A stretch of 64,000 bases of DNA. Source: Acidicapsa acidisoli (GTDB lineage: Bacteria; Acidobacteriota; Terriglobia; Terriglobales; Acidobacteriaceae). The stretch lies in NCBI RefSeq assembly GCF_025685625.1, contig NZ_JAGSYI010000001.1, positions 62,001 through 126,000 on the forward strand, read 5' to 3'. The notes below the pieces were generated by a model. That model searched no databases. It saw only the letters and a list, made by a program, of their open reading frames with translations, and had not been told where the DNA came from. The stretch's first letter is position 1. Each line of letters begins with the position of its first letter. The translations under genes and the position numbers were made by a program. This document shows, piece by piece, positions 53,097 through 63,076 of the stretch.

Positions 53097-54527
53097 ATGA
53101 ATGCAAGCAGTGCAGTGAAGAATCAGGAAGTGCGAAAGGAAACCGATAGTCTCGGCGAAGTGGAGGTGCCAAGCGGCGCACTCTGGGGAGCGCAAACGCA
53201 ACGCTCGCTTGAGCATTTCAACATCGGGCAGGATCTGATACCGCGCGAAATGATCGCCGCGTATGCCACCCTGAAGAAAGCCGCAGCCAATGCTAACCAT
53301 ACCGGCAAGCGTCTTGACGACCAGCATCACGGGCTGATCGTCCAGGTCTGCGATGAGATCCTTGCGGGCAAGCATCAGGACATGTTCCCGCTACACGTCT
53401 GGATGACCGGAAGCGGCACGCAATTCAACATGAACGTAAATGAGGTGATTTCCAATCGATGCTGCCAGCTCGCGGGCACACAGCTTGGGAGTAAGACACC
53501 CGTTCATCCCAACGATCACGTTAACATGTCGCAGTCCTCAAACGATTCTTTTCCCACTGCGATGAATATAGCGGCGGCTGTGAATGTAAAGGAGAGACTG
53601 ATACCTGCAGTGAGGGCATTGCGCGACGCGATCGCGGCTAAGGCCGACGAGTGGAAAGACATCGTTAAGATCGGACGCACCCATATGCAGGACGCCACCC
53701 CCCTCACACTTGGGCAGGAATGGTCGGGTTATGCCGGTATGCTTAGCGACAATCTTGAGCGCATCGAGGATGCGCTGAAGAGCGTGTACTGCCTCGCACT
53801 TGGCGGTACGGCTGTAGGAACGGGCATCAATGCTTCTCCTGAATTCGGCGATGCCGCTGCTGCAGAAATTGCAAAACTTACGAGCCTTCCCTTCGTTAGC
53901 GCGCAGAACAAATTTACCGTGCAGGGTGCTCATGATGCTCTCGTCCAGCTCTCCAGCACACTCCGCACTCTAGCAGTCTCGCTCTACAAAATTGCCAATG
54001 ACATTCGTCTGATGTCGTGCGGGCCGCGCGCAGGCTTTGCCGAATTGTTGATCCCCGAAAACGAGCCCGGCTCTTCGATTATGCCCGGCAAAGTAAATCC
54101 GACTCAGGCCGAGGCGCTAACGATGATAGCCGTGCAGGTAATGGCCAATGACGTTGCGGTGGGCTTCGGCGGTGCCGGCGGCTACCTGGAGATGAATGTC
54201 TACAAGCCCTTGATCATCTTCAACATTACTCACTCCGTCACGATCCTGACTGACGGATGCACCAACTTTCGCAAGTTTCTGGTCGAGGGAACGAAACCGA
54301 ATTTGAAGAAGATCGCGGAATACGTGGAGCGGTCTTTGATGCTCGTAACCGCACTCGCGCCTGTCATCGGTTATGACAAAGCGTCGAAGATTGCGCACTA
54401 CGCCCTGGACAACGACCTCTCGCTCAGGCAAGCCGCACTCAAGCTGGGGTTTGTCACCGAGGAGGAGTTCGATCGGGTCGTCGACCCAGCGAAGATGGTC
54501 CATCCGTACGTTGCGAAAGCCAGCTAA
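53097..54527 (+). CDS. fumC: Fumarate hydratase, class II
   Basis: A 476-residue fumarase of the aspartase/fumarase superfamily, which interconverts fumarate and malate in the citric acid cycle without an iron-sulphur cluster. Marks are [46 protein letters not shown], and the family signature [13 protein letters not shown] with the catalytic loop. I use the ATG at 53097, six bases after aaagggag; the open frame begins at 53064. The malic enzyme gene follows 68 bp on, so malate made here can pass straight to pyruvate. Confidence 0.96.
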   Translation: MNASSAVKNQEVRKETDSLGEVEVPSGALWGAQTQRSLEHFNIGQDLIPREMIAAYATLKKAAANANHTGKRLDDQHHGLIVQVCDEILAGKHQDMFPLHVWMTGSGTQFNMNVNEVISNRCCQLAGTQLGSKTPVHPNDHVNMSQSSNDSFPTAMNIAAAVNVKERLIPAVRALRDAIAAKADEWKDIVKIGRTHMQDATPLTLGQEWSGYAGMLSDNLERIEDALKSVYCLALGGTAVGTGINASPEFGDAAAAEIAKLTSLPFVSAQNKFTVQGAHDALVQLSSTLRTLAVSLYKIANDIRLMSCGPRAGFAELLIPENEPGSSIMPGKVNPTQAEALTMIAVQVMANDVAVGFGGAGGYLEMNVYKPLIIFNITHSVTILTDGCTNFRKFLVEGTKPNLKKIAEYVERSLMLVTALAPVIGYDKASKIAHYALDNDLSLRQAALKLGFVTEEEFDRVVDPAKMVHPYVAKAS

Positions 54528-54595
54528 CGGAGCCTGCAGCTCTGAGTCGATGCACTCCCACTAATAAAGAAACCTATGCAGACCAAGGAGACAAC

Positions 54596-56281
54596 ATGAC
54601 CGCAAATAAGCACGGAATCGAAGTGCTTCAAGATCCATCGCTCAACAAGACGACAGGCTTTACGGAGTCCGAAAAGCAATCGCTCGGCCTCACTGGCCTC
54701 GTACCCGACGTTACGGAGTCGATCGAAACTCAACTGAGTCGCGTTTTGCTGCAACTGAAGGAAAAGGCGACCGATCTTGACCGGTTCATCTACCTGATGA
54801 ATCTGCTCGATACGAACGAGACGCTGTTCTATCGCACCCTGATGTCGGACCCGGCTCGCTTCCTCGAGATCGTGTACGACCCGACGATCGGTGAAGCCTG
54901 CCTGAAGTTCGACCACATCATGCGCCGCCCACACGGAATGTATCTATCGATCAAGCGGAAAGGGCACGTAAAGGAAGTGCTGCGGAACTGGCCAGTCAAA
55001 GATGTGCGCTTCATCTGCGTGACCAACGCTGGCCGCATCCTGGGCCTGGGCGATCTCGGAGCCAACGGTATGGGCATTCCGATCGGGAAGCTGCAACTCT
55101 ACACAGCTGCGGCAGGTGTGCCGCCGCAGGGCCTGTTGCCGATGTATTTGGACGCCGGTACGAACAACGAAACATATCTCAGCGATCCGCTCTACGTCGG
55201 CCTGCGACAGCATCGCCCATCGAGTGATGAGTTGTACGCTTTCGTCGACGAGTTCGTAGAGGCGGTTCAGGAGGTCTTCCCGAACTGCTGCATCCATTTC
55301 GAAGACTGGACCGGGGTCGACGCGGTCGCTCTGCTTGCGCGCTACCGCAATAGGGTTTCCTGCTACAACGACGACCTCCAGGGCACGGCCGGCGTAACTC
55401 TCGCCGGACTGATTAATGCATTGAAGATCACAGGTGGCGAACTCAAGAATCAGCGAATCCTGTTTCTGGGAGCAGGCTCCGCGGCCATCGGCCTCGCAGA
55501 TCTGGTCGTCTCTGCATTGGGACAGGAGGGTGTCGCGAAGGAAGTTGCCCGTCAGCAAATCCGATTTTTCGACACACAGGGACTTGTAGTTGCTGGAAGG
55601 CCGGGTTTAGCAGCACACAAGCTGCCATACGCACACAAGCTGCCGTCCAGCAAACCATTTAATCATCTCGACCTGGCGACCGAACAGCCACAGATCGTGA
55701 CAGCCATCGAAGACTTCAAACCGACGATCCTCATCGGTGTCAGCACTGTGGGCAAACTATTCTCGCAGGAAGTCGTCGAGGCGATGTCCCGCCACAATGA
55801 GCGTCCCATCATCTTTGCCCTTTCCAATCCTACTCAGAAGCACGAATGCCTGCCCCAGGATGCCTATGCGTGGTCGAAGGGCAAGGCAGTCTACGCTGGC
55901 GGAGTGCAATTCCCACCAGTGCAGTTAGGCGGGCAGACGTACCTGCCGTCCCAGGCCAACAACCTGTATATCTTCCCTGCCGTCGGCATGGCCATTTACG
56001 CCACCAACGCGAAGCGAGTGACGGATGAAATGTTCATCGAGGCTGCACATGCTGTCGCCGACCAGGTAACTCCCGAGCAGTTGAAGCTGGGCATGCTCTT
56101 CCCGCCGCAGTCGAACATCCTTGAGGTCGAGATTCAGACCGCCGCGCGAGTCGCGAAGCTCGTGTTCGACAGCGGTCTGGCCAGGGTCGAGCGGCCATCC
56201 GACCTGGTCTCGTTTATTCGGGAGCATGTCTACAAGCCCGAATACCGCGAGGAAGTAACGTCGGCAACGAGGGCCGCCTAA
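54596..56281 (+). CDS. maeA: NAD-dependent malic enzyme (oxaloacetate-decarboxylating)
   Basis: A 561-residue malic enzyme of the SfcA/MaeA type, which converts malate and NAD to pyruvate, CO2 and NADH. The N-terminal domain has LTGLVPDVTESIETQL, the active-site VTNAGRILGLGDLGANGM (conserved Tyr/Arg region) and metal ligands in CIHFEDWTGVDA. The NAD domain has ILFLGAGSAAIGLADL. ALSNPTQKHECLPQDAYAWS is also typical. An 18-bp in-frame tandem duplication at 55613-55648 adds a second HKLP unit (HKLPYAHKLPSS) in a surface loop. Start at 54596 follows aaggag. Confidence 0.95.
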   Translation: MTANKHGIEVLQDPSLNKTTGFTESEKQSLGLTGLVPDVTESIETQLSRVLLQLKEKATDLDRFIYLMNLLDTNETLFYRTLMSDPARFLEIVYDPTIGEACLKFDHIMRRPHGMYLSIKRKGHVKEVLRNWPVKDVRFICVTNAGRILGLGDLGANGMGIPIGKLQLYTAAAGVPPQGLLPMYLDAGTNNETYLSDPLYVGLRQHRPSSDELYAFVDEFVEAVQEVFPNCCIHFEDWTGVDAVALLARYRNRVSCYNDDLQGTAGVTLAGLINALKITGGELKNQRILFLGAGSAAIGLADLVVSALGQEGVAKEVARQQIRFFDTQGLVVAGRPGLAAHKLPYAHKLPSSKPFNHLDLATEQPQIVTAIEDFKPTILIGVSTVGKLFSQEVVEAMSRHNERPIIFALSNPTQKHECLPQDAYAWSKGKAVYAGGVQFPPVQLGGQTYLPSQANNLYIFPAVGMAIYATNAKRVTDEMFIEAAHAVADQVTPEQLKLGMLFPPQSNILEVEIQTAARVAKLVFDSGLARVERPSDLVSFIREHVYKPEYREEVTSATRAA

Positions 56282-56305
56282 ACACAAACAGAGGCAAGGT
56301 TCGAT

Positions 56306-56356
56306 GCAGGATGGATTCCTCGCCGCTCCCATGAGCGACAAAGGAATGCATCCTGC
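56306..56356 (+). other. Long hairpin between malic enzyme and FUSC gene
   Basis: GCAGGATGGATTCCT (56306-56320) and AGGAATGCATCCTGC (56342-56356) pair with one mismatch. The loop holds an inner CGCTC/GAGCG stem. No T-run follows; it may be an attenuator or a processing site within the operon. Confidence 0.5.
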
Positions 56357-56409
56357 GGAGGACCACACTAAGTGACTGTCGGGCTCGTTTCAGAACAAGG
56401 AGTGGAATT

Positions 56410-56979
56410 ATGGCACTGGTACAACAACAAGATGTCGAATCGCCAGGCGGTCGACGAACAAACATCGGGCAAGCAGTCGGCTCGGGCGCGATTCTCGCGG
56501 TGGCCTGCCTAATCAGCTATGTGGTAATTACTTCGATCCTGACTCGTGAGTACTCTGTTTCTCGAGATGACGATTTCCTCGGCGGAATGTGGGCTGCGGT
56601 CGCCACGATCTTCGTGTATCGCCAGAGTTACATCGAAAGCGCTCGTGCCGCGTTTTCGCGAACATTAGCAACCTTGGCTAGTTTCGTCCTCTGCCTGATA
56701 TACCTTCTGATTTTCCCATTTCACGTTGTTGGTATGGCCGCGTTGATCGGGATCATCTCCATCCTCCTGGCCCTGATTCGCCGCTCAGAGGAAATCATCA
56801 CAGCGGCTATTACGACCGCTGTAGTGATGGTCGTGGCCGGCATCAGCCCACAGCACGCATGGATACAGCCCATTCTGCGTCTAGTTGACTCGGCTGTTGG
56901 GATTCTGGTCGGCATGGCTGCCGCGTGGATCGCTCTGGGACTGGGGTTGAGTTCCAAGCCGCAACGCAGTGACGCTTAA
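56410..56979 (+). CDS. FUSC-like small membrane protein
   Basis: A 189-residue protein with five or six membrane spans, e.g. IGQAVGSGAILAVACLISYV, ATLASFVLCLIYLLIFPF and ILVGMAAAWIALGLGL. The MWAAVATIFVYRQSYIESAR loop is typical of the FUSC/aromatic acid exporter superfamily, whose complete members are two or more times longer. It corresponds to one membrane half without the soluble domain, so it may be a channel-like oligomer. Its place between malic enzyme and the lactate genes suggests export or import of an organic acid. That is inference only. Confidence 0.75.
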   Translation: MALVQQQDVESPGGRRTNIGQAVGSGAILAVACLISYVVITSILTREYSVSRDDDFLGGMWAAVATIFVYRQSYIESARAAFSRTLATLASFVLCLIYLLIFPFHVVGMAALIGIISILLALIRRSEEIITAAITTAVVMVVAGISPQHAWIQPILRLVDSAVGILVGMAAAWIALGLGLSSKPQRSDA

Positions 56980-57009
56980 GTCATACCGGAACCGAAAGGA
57001 GCAATAGAA

Positions 57010-57801
57010 ATGACGACACAGACCGAAGCAACAAATCAGAGCACGATTTCGAAGGATACGAGAATTGCTCTCTTCATACCCTGCTACATCGACATGATGT
57101 TTCCAGAAGTTGGGATAGCTACGCTACAGCTCCTGGAGCGATTCGGGCTCAACGTGAGTTACCCACTCAATCAGACATGTTGCGGTCAACCCATGGCTAA
57201 TAGCGGTGATGAAGCCAATGCGGCACCGGCCGAGCTTCTCTTTGTGGAGAACTTCAAGGAATTCGACTTCATCATCGGGCCGGCAGGAAGCTGCGTCAAA
57301 CAGGTCCGGTGTCATTTTGATGTTATCGACCAAACCGACGATGTTAAACATGTTCGCCAACGCACCTATGAGTTAGTCGAATTTCTTCACGACATTTTGA
57401 ATGTGGACTCCTTCCCCTGGGCGGAATTCCATCACTCGGTTGCGATTCACAATAGCTGCAGCTCCATCCGCGGGCTGGGCATTGCCAAGCCATCCGAGAT
57501 CATGGGAGTTCCATTCGACAAAACAGCGGACCTGCTTTCGAAGGTGAAGGGCTTAGTGCTAACACCTGTAGATCGGCCTGATGACTGCTGCGGTTTCGGC
57601 GGCACCTTCTGCGTTACGGACGAAGCTGTTTCCGCCCGGATGGGACTGGAGAAGGCTCACGATCATCTTCGCCACGGTGTCGAATACGTAGTATCGCCCG
57701 ACATGTCGTGCTTGATGCATCAGCAGGGTATCGCGCAGCGCTCCGGACTGGATTTGAAATACATCCATGTCGCGCAGGTGTTGAATGGCGGCCCATTCTG
57801 A
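57010..57801 (+). CDS. lutA: Lactate utilisation iron-sulphur protein A
   Basis: A 263-residue CCG-domain protein, homologous to LutA and to the GlcF subunit of glycolate oxidase. The two cysteine-rich CCG modules are NQTCCGQPMANSGDE (first half) and PDDCCGFGGTFCV (second half). Each pairs with an upstream Cys (FIPCYID, IHNSCSSIRG) to hold a noncubane or 4Fe-4S cluster. With LutB and LutC it oxidises L-lactate to pyruvate and passes electrons to the respiratory chain. It is the first gene of lutABC; the lutB start is 14 bp past its stop. Confidence 0.93.
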   Translation: MTTQTEATNQSTISKDTRIALFIPCYIDMMFPEVGIATLQLLERFGLNVSYPLNQTCCGQPMANSGDEANAAPAELLFVENFKEFDFIIGPAGSCVKQVRCHFDVIDQTDDVKHVRQRTYELVEFLHDILNVDSFPWAEFHHSVAIHNSCSSIRGLGIAKPSEIMGVPFDKTADLLSKVKGLVLTPVDRPDDCCGFGGTFCVTDEAVSARMGLEKAHDHLRHGVEYVVSPDMSCLMHQQGIAQRSGLDLKYIHVAQVLNGGPF

Positions 57802-57815
57802 GAGGAGTTTCCGAT

Positions 57816-59222
57816 ATGAGCAATGCAAAGCAGGTTGATCCGGCAAAGGCTGCCGAACTATTCATCATTCACGATCAAATCCACGAACCGATGCACGATC
57901 GTTTCTTGTGGGGAACGATGCAGCGGCGCGATGCAGAAGCGGCTGCTATTCCGGAATGGGAGGAGCTGCGCGAAATTGCCTCGAAGATCAAAGAGCATAC
58001 GCTCACGCATCTCGATCACTACCTGGAAGAGTTCGAGGCGAATGCCACGAAACGCGGCGCGCATGTCCACTGGGCGTTGGATGCCGCCGAGCACAATGAG
58101 ATCGTGCATTCCATCCTCAAAGATCACGGCGTTAAGGAGATGATCAAGAGCAAGTCCATGCTTCAGGAAGAGTGTCATATGACGCCCTTCCTTGAGAACC
58201 GTGGAATCAAGGTCATCGAATCGGATCTGGGTGAGCGAATCCAACAGCTCGATGGTCAACCGCCCAGCCACATTGTGTTCCCCGCTATCCACAAAACGCG
58301 GAAGGACGTGGCACAGCTGTTTGCGCGCACGGTTGGTACCGATCCAAACAACGATGATCCCCACTTATTGACTGAGGTTATTCGAAACAACGCTCGTCCG
58401 AGATTTCTGGCGACGGGAGCGGGCATGACGGGAGGCAATTTCGCGATCGCCGAAACCGGGACCTTCATGGTCTGCACCAATGAGGGAAATGCCGACATCG
58501 GTGCTTCTGTGCCGCCGCTCCATATTGCGAGCATCGGCATTGAGAAGTTGATCCCGCGTGTGGAGGACATGGGCGTGTTTCTGCGGCTGCTGGCCCGGAG
58601 CGCGGAGGGATCTCCTCTCACACAATATTCGTCTCATTTCAGCGGACCTAGAAAGGGTGGAGAGCTGCACATCGTGCTGGTGGATAACGGGCGAAGCCGA
58701 CGGCTTGGCATGGCCGACTTCTGGCATTCACTGAAGTGCATCCGCTGCGGCGCTTGCATGAACACTTGCCCTGTCTATCGTCGAAGCGGTGGCTTGTCTT
58801 ATGGCGCAACCTATTCGGGCCCCATCGGCGTCATCCTCGACCCTACGTTTGACGAGTTCAAGTACAGCGAACTGCCGTTCCACTCCACTTTGTGCGGGTC
58901 ATGTTCCGATGTCTGCCCGGTGAAAATCGACATCAGCGATCAGATCCTCAAATGGCGCAGAGTAATGGCGGAAAGAGGATACCTGCCGTTGGTAAAGAGG
59001 ATGTCATTTGCTGTTGCCGGTCACGTTCTCGGTCATCCCGAGGAGTACCACGCGATGGAGAAAGTTGCCGCGCCGGCGATGGACTACGCGCCGCACTTCC
59101 TCTTGTACAACCGTTCCTTGAATCCCTGGGGGCGTAGCCGCGAACTCCCGCAGATAGCGAAGCAAACATTCCGCGATTGGTATCTCGCAAACAGGAGTGA
59201 ACATGCAGACGACGAACAGTAG
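57816..59222 (+). CDS. lutB: Lactate utilisation iron-sulphur protein B
   Basis: A 468-residue protein. An LUD domain occupies about residues 60-290 (DHGVKEMIKSKSMLQEECHM, GMTGGNFAIAETGTFMVCTN, given in part). A ferredoxin-like region follows with two cluster motifs, CIRCGACMNTCPVY and CGSCSDVCPVKID. Domain order and length match Bacillus LutB/YkgF. I use the ATG at 57816 after gagaggag; the open frame begins earlier inside lutA. It overlaps lutC by 20 bases, so A, B and C are translated as a set. Confidence 0.93.
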   Translation: MSNAKQVDPAKAAELFIIHDQIHEPMHDRFLWGTMQRRDAEAAAIPEWEELREIASKIKEHTLTHLDHYLEEFEANATKRGAHVHWALDAAEHNEIVHSILKDHGVKEMIKSKSMLQEECHMTPFLENRGIKVIESDLGERIQQLDGQPPSHIVFPAIHKTRKDVAQLFARTVGTDPNNDDPHLLTEVIRNNARPRFLATGAGMTGGNFAIAETGTFMVCTNEGNADIGASVPPLHIASIGIEKLIPRVEDMGVFLRLLARSAEGSPLTQYSSHFSGPRKGGELHIVLVDNGRSRRLGMADFWHSLKCIRCGACMNTCPVYRRSGGLSYGATYSGPIGVILDPTFDEFKYSELPFHSTLCGSCSDVCPVKIDISDQILKWRRVMAERGYLPLVKRMSFAVAGHVLGHPEEYHAMEKVAAPAMDYAPHFLLYNRSLNPWGRSRELPQIAKQTFRDWYLANRSEHADDEQ

Positions 59223-59856
59223 CCGCGAGACAATTCTAGGGGCAATCCGCAACAGCCTTCCGAAGGATAAAGTGGAGCATCCTCGGATTCCGCACTTCCA
59301 ACGGTCGGGCGAACGGCTCAAGACAGAGTTTGAACGGCATCTTCAAGAAGCCGGAGGAGTCGCACACGACGTCGCCACCGTGGCCGAGGCCGAAGCTAGG
59401 TTGATGACGCTTCATCCCGGAGCAAAAGTGATTTGCTCAGCTGTGCCCGAAATCGCAGGCACACGCAGAGCGGAGGATCGCGATCCACACGAATTTGCCG
59501 ACGTAGACGTGGGCATCGTTCGTGCACTGTTTGGTGTTGCAGAGAGCGGCGCCGTTTGGCTGACGCAGGAGGACCTGGTCGTGGATGCTCTCGCATTCCT
59601 CTCGCAGCATCTCATCGTGTTACTCGATCCGGAACAGATCGTGTCTGACATGCACGAGGCTTATCGTCGCGTGCGCCTCGATGAAACAGCCTTCGGGTGT
59701 TTCATGATGGGCCCGTCGGCCACCGCTGACGTGGAAGCAACTCTGGTGCACGGAGCTCAGGGAGCTCGCTCTCTGAACCTATTCTTCCTGCCACCCGCAC
59801 AAATGCCTGTTGTACCGGCCTCTACGAAAACCTCACGGCCTGAACCAGGAGCGTAG
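59203..59856 (+). CDS. lutC: Lactate utilisation protein C (LUD domain)
   Basis: A 217-residue single LUD-domain protein: SRETILGAIRNSL at the N-terminus, then VAESGAVWLTQEDLVVDALA and SDMHEAYRRV, as in LutC/YkgG. It is the third part of the lactate oxidation complex. The ATG at 59203 follows aggag at short spacing and lies within the end of lutB. The next gene, cydA, starts five bases past the stop, so lactate oxidation and the terminal oxidase appear to share one transcript. Confidence 0.92.
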   Translation: MQTTNSSRETILGAIRNSLPKDKVEHPRIPHFQRSGERLKTEFERHLQEAGGVAHDVATVAEAEARLMTLHPGAKVICSAVPEIAGTRRAEDRDPHEFADVDVGIVRALFGVAESGAVWLTQEDLVVDALAFLSQHLIVLLDPEQIVSDMHEAYRRVRLDETAFGCFMMGPSATADVEATLVHGAQGARSLNLFFLPPAQMPVVPASTKTSRPEPGA

Positions 59857-59860
59857 CGGA

Positions 59861-61189
59861 ATGGACAACTTCATTGCAGCCCGATCCCAGATGGGGATGT
59901 CTTTAGCATTCCATATCATCTTCGCGACGATCGGAGTTTCGTTGCCCTTGATGATGACAATCTCCGAATGGCGGTGGAGGTCGACCGGCGATCCGGTCTA
60001 CCTCTTACTGGCAAAGCGCTGGGCGAAGGGGACAACCATCCTTTTCGCCGTCGGCGCCGTCTCCGGCACCGTCCTGTCCTTTGAACTCGGCCTCTTGTGG
60101 CCACGGTTTATGCAGTATGCCGGTGCAGTCATTGGGATGCCGTTTTCATTGGAAGGTTTCGCCTTCTTTACCGAGGCAATTTTTCTCGGGATCTACCTGT
60201 ACGGTTGGGACCGGGTGCCCGGATGGTTTCATCTCCTTTCGGGCATCATCGTCACGATCAGCGGTGTGCTCTCTGCCATATTCGTCACGCTTGTGAACGG
60301 GTGGATGAATACACCAACGGGCTTCGATATCGTAGCCGGCAAGTTCGAGAACATTCATCCGTTTGTTGCGATGCTCAATCCAGCCGGAATTCCGGAAGCC
60401 GTACACATGGTTCTGGCGGCGTATACGGCAGCCGGTTTTGCAACCGCCGGTATTCATGGCTGGCTTCTCCTGCGTGGCGGTAGAAATCGCTTCAATGAGG
60501 CTGGGCTTGGAATCGCGTTACTCATCGGTGGTTCAGCGGTTCTTCTTCAGAGTATGAGTGGCGATGCTCTCGCTCGCATGGTGGCGGCGAAGCAACCGAT
60601 GAAGCTGGCCAGTCTTGAGGGTCAGTTCCAGACCGAAACCGGCGCACCGCTTCGCATCGGAGGGATCCCCTTTCCAGACAAACGCGAAACGAAATACGCA
60701 ATCGAAATACCGCATGCTCTGAGTCTTCTCGGATTCCATGATCCCAACGCGCTGATCAAAGGACTCGATCAGGAACCGGAATCCGACTGGCCTGACGTGC
60801 GGGCGGTGCACATCTGTTTTCAGATCATGGTTGGCTGTGGCAGCCTATTGTCCCTCTTTGCTGTTGCGGCGGGCTGGCTCGCCTGGAAGAAACCTCCACT
60901 CATCGAACACAAGGTTTTTCTCAAAACGCTCGTTCTGGTCAGTCCTCTCGGTTTCGTCGCACTGGAGGCGGGATGGATGGTAACGGAGCTCGGCCGTCAG
61001 CCCTGGATCATTTACCACCTCATGCGTACCAAAGATGCGGTAACTTCCATGCCGAACGTTACGATCACCTTCCTCGTGATGACGGCGCTCTACGTGGTTC
61101 TTGGAATCATCGTTGTCTGGTTGCTGAGCAGGCATGTGATCGCAACGCCAAAAGGAAAAGAACTTGAACGATCGGAGGTTCTGGTATGA
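59861..61189 (+). CDS. cydA: Cytochrome bd ubiquinol oxidase, subunit I
   Basis: A 442-residue haem-binding subunit with nine predicted spans. Expected ligands are visible: His18 (SLAFHIIFATIG) for the high-spin haem, a second His in EAVHMVLAAYTAAGF for b558, and Met in FQIMVGCGS. The segment TELGRQPWIIY is the GRQPW signature. The quinol loop is short, since the E. coli protein has about 520 residues, so this is the short-Q-loop form found in cyanide-insensitive and Gram-positive enzymes. It reduces oxygen at low tension with electrons from quinol. It overlaps cydB by four bases. The ATG at 59861 has aggag upstream. Confidence 0.95.
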   Translation: MDNFIAARSQMGMSLAFHIIFATIGVSLPLMMTISEWRWRSTGDPVYLLLAKRWAKGTTILFAVGAVSGTVLSFELGLLWPRFMQYAGAVIGMPFSLEGFAFFTEAIFLGIYLYGWDRVPGWFHLLSGIIVTISGVLSAIFVTLVNGWMNTPTGFDIVAGKFENIHPFVAMLNPAGIPEAVHMVLAAYTAAGFATAGIHGWLLLRGGRNRFNEAGLGIALLIGGSAVLLQSMSGDALARMVAAKQPMKLASLEGQFQTETGAPLRIGGIPFPDKRETKYAIEIPHALSLLGFHDPNALIKGLDQEPESDWPDVRAVHICFQIMVGCGSLLSLFAVAAGWLAWKKPPLIEHKVFLKTLVLVSPLGFVALEAGWMVTELGRQPWIIYHLMRTKDAVTSMPNVTITFLVMTALYVVLGIIVVWLLSRHVIATPKGKELERSEVLV

Positions 61190-62217
61190 GTACAGATGTC
61201 ATTCTTGCTGCGGTAATGCTCGTCGCGCTCGTGATCTATTCCTTGCTTGGCGGAGCCGACTACGGGGCTGGATTCTGGGATCTCATGTGCTCCGGGCCGC
61301 GTCAGCAAGACCAGCGTGACGTGATCTCAAGAGCAATCCAGCCAGTGTGGGAGACGAATCATATCTGGCTCATCCTGGTCGTCGTCCTAACGTTCGCCGG
61401 CTTTCCGGCTGCGTTCAGTGAGATCAGTCTGGGTCTCGCCGTTCCAATCTTTCTTATTCTCCTTGGCATTGTTTTGCGTGGTTCATCGTATGTCTTCCGC
61501 GCCTATTTCACGGGAAGCGTTGGAACACAGCTCTATTGGGGTAAGGTCTTCTCCATATCGAGCAGCATGACCCCGCTATTTCTTGGGATCGTGATCGGAG
61601 CGATATCCAGCAGCACCGTGCTGGTGAAGGACGGCATCAGTGAAAATGGCTTCCTGAGAACGTGGTTCCATCCCTTCCCGCTGATCGTCGGCGCGCTTTC
61701 GCTCTCACTCTTCGCTTATCTATCGGCCTGTTATCTCACTATCGAAACAGGCGATCCAGCGCTCCAGAACGATTTTAGGAACCGCGCTCTATTCTCAGGA
61801 TTTGTTTCCCTGATGGCTGCCTTTGCAACCTACGTCGTCGCAGAGAATGCCGCGCAGGGAATCCGCGATGGCCTGTCTCGCGCACCCTATGTTTGGCTGA
61901 TTGAGGCAGGCGGCGCTATCGCGGCGCTTGTTGCGTACCAGGCTCTCTGGACAAGGCGATATCAGCGCGCCAGAATAGCGGCTGCAGCGCAGGTTGCTCT
62001 CATCGTATTCGGCTGGGGCGTTACACAGTATCCCTATCTCGTCCGACCCGAACTCACGATTGTCAACAGCGCAGCACCCTCCAACATTGTGTCGGACCTG
62101 GTGATCGCTGTCGCAATAGGCGCCTTGGTTCTCATCCCGTCGCTCATCCTGCTGATGCTTGTCTTCAAAACGCATCGCGAATCAAGATCAGTTGACGCCG
62201 ATACAACGCTTGTCTAG
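61186..62217 (+). CDS. cydB: Cytochrome bd ubiquinol oxidase, subunit II
   Basis: A 343-residue membrane subunit with about eight spans. The family start LVIYSLLGGADYGAGFWDLM is clear, as are WETNHIWLILVVVLTFAGFP and LRGSSYVFRAYF. It forms the oxidase with CydA; no CydX-like small subunit gene or cydDC exporter is seen here. It is followed 16 bp later by acetolactate decarboxylase, which continues the same transcript. Confidence 0.95.
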   Translation: MSTDVILAAVMLVALVIYSLLGGADYGAGFWDLMCSGPRQQDQRDVISRAIQPVWETNHIWLILVVVLTFAGFPAAFSEISLGLAVPIFLILLGIVLRGSSYVFRAYFTGSVGTQLYWGKVFSISSSMTPLFLGIVIGAISSSTVLVKDGISENGFLRTWFHPFPLIVGALSLSLFAYLSACYLTIETGDPALQNDFRNRALFSGFVSLMAAFATYVVAENAAQGIRDGLSRAPYVWLIEAGGAIAALVAYQALWTRRYQRARIAAAAQVALIVFGWGVTQYPYLVRPELTIVNSAAPSNIVSDLVIAVAIGALVLIPSLILLMLVFKTHRESRSVDADTTLV

Positions 62218-62233
62218 CCCGGTGGAGAATTCT

Positions 62234-63076
62234 ATGCCTTTGCTTGTTCCAATTTCGAAGTCATTGCAGACCGCACTTGAAAAATTATCTAGAGAGACGG
62301 GAGAGCCCATCACTCACCTCATTTCGAACGCACTCTCCCACTGCTTTGATGTACCGCAGCACACGCTCTTCCAGGTCTCAACTTCGGGAGCTCTTGTTCA
62401 GGGGATTTACAAGCGAGCTGTGTCGAGCAGCTTCTTACTAAACTACGGCGACTTTGGGCTTGGAACCTTTGAGAACCTTGACGGCGAGATGGTTGTGCTT
62501 GACGGAGCAATCTATCAGGCGCGCAGTGATGGCAAAGTCTTGAACATTACCGATGATGCGGGGACCCCTTTCGCGGTCGTAACGCACTTTACCGCGGACC
62601 AGGATCAGTCCATTGTGAGTGCATCGAGCTTCGCGGAGATCACCAAAATCTGCGACCGGTATCGTGACTCGGACAATCTCTTTTACGCCTTCCGCATCGA
62701 CGGTCACTTCACGCACATCCACACTCGGGCTATGAAGGCGACGCTCGATGGACTTCCACTAGCCAAAGCGGCGGCTATCCAACCGGAGTTTGAATTTGTG
62801 GATGTCGACGGAACTCTTGTGGGCCTTTGGGCGCCGCAGTTTTCGAGTGCCCTCAACATCGCAGGGTACCACTTCCACTTCCTGTCTGAAGACCGGACGA
62901 AGGGAGGTCATCTCCTTGAATGCAGTGGCAAGAACCTCCGAGTTCGCGTGGACAGGCTGAATGACTTCCATCTGTCTCTTCCGGAATCGGAAGAGTTCCT
63001 GCGAGCAGATCTCACCAAGGACGCGTCGGAAGACCTTGCCTATGCAGAACAACTTCACAAAAAGGAAAACGCCTAA
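62234..63076 (+). CDS. budA: Alpha-acetolactate decarboxylase
   Basis: A 280-residue enzyme that decarboxylates acetolactate to acetoin. Two beta domains are recognisable: MVVLDGAIYQARSDGKV, then FYAFRIDGHFTHIHTRAM, and the zinc site GYHFHFLSEDRTKGGHLLE with three His residues. Length is slightly above the usual 240-260 residues because of an N-terminal extension (PISKSLQTALEKLSRETGE) that could be a regulatory helix. The ATG at 62234 has ggtggag upstream. Its stop overlaps the start of the acetolactate synthase (TAATG), so the two acetoin-pathway enzymes are coupled. Confidence 0.94.
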   Translation: MPLLVPISKSLQTALEKLSRETGEPITHLISNALSHCFDVPQHTLFQVSTSGALVQGIYKRAVSSSFLLNYGDFGLGTFENLDGEMVVLDGAIYQARSDGKVLNITDDAGTPFAVVTHFTADQDQSIVSASSFAEITKICDRYRDSDNLFYAFRIDGHFTHIHTRAMKATLDGLPLAKAAAIQPEFEFVDVDGTLVGLWAPQFSSALNIAGYHFHFLSEDRTKGGHLLECSGKNLRVRVDRLNDFHLSLPESEEFLRADLTKDASEDLAYAEQLHKKENA

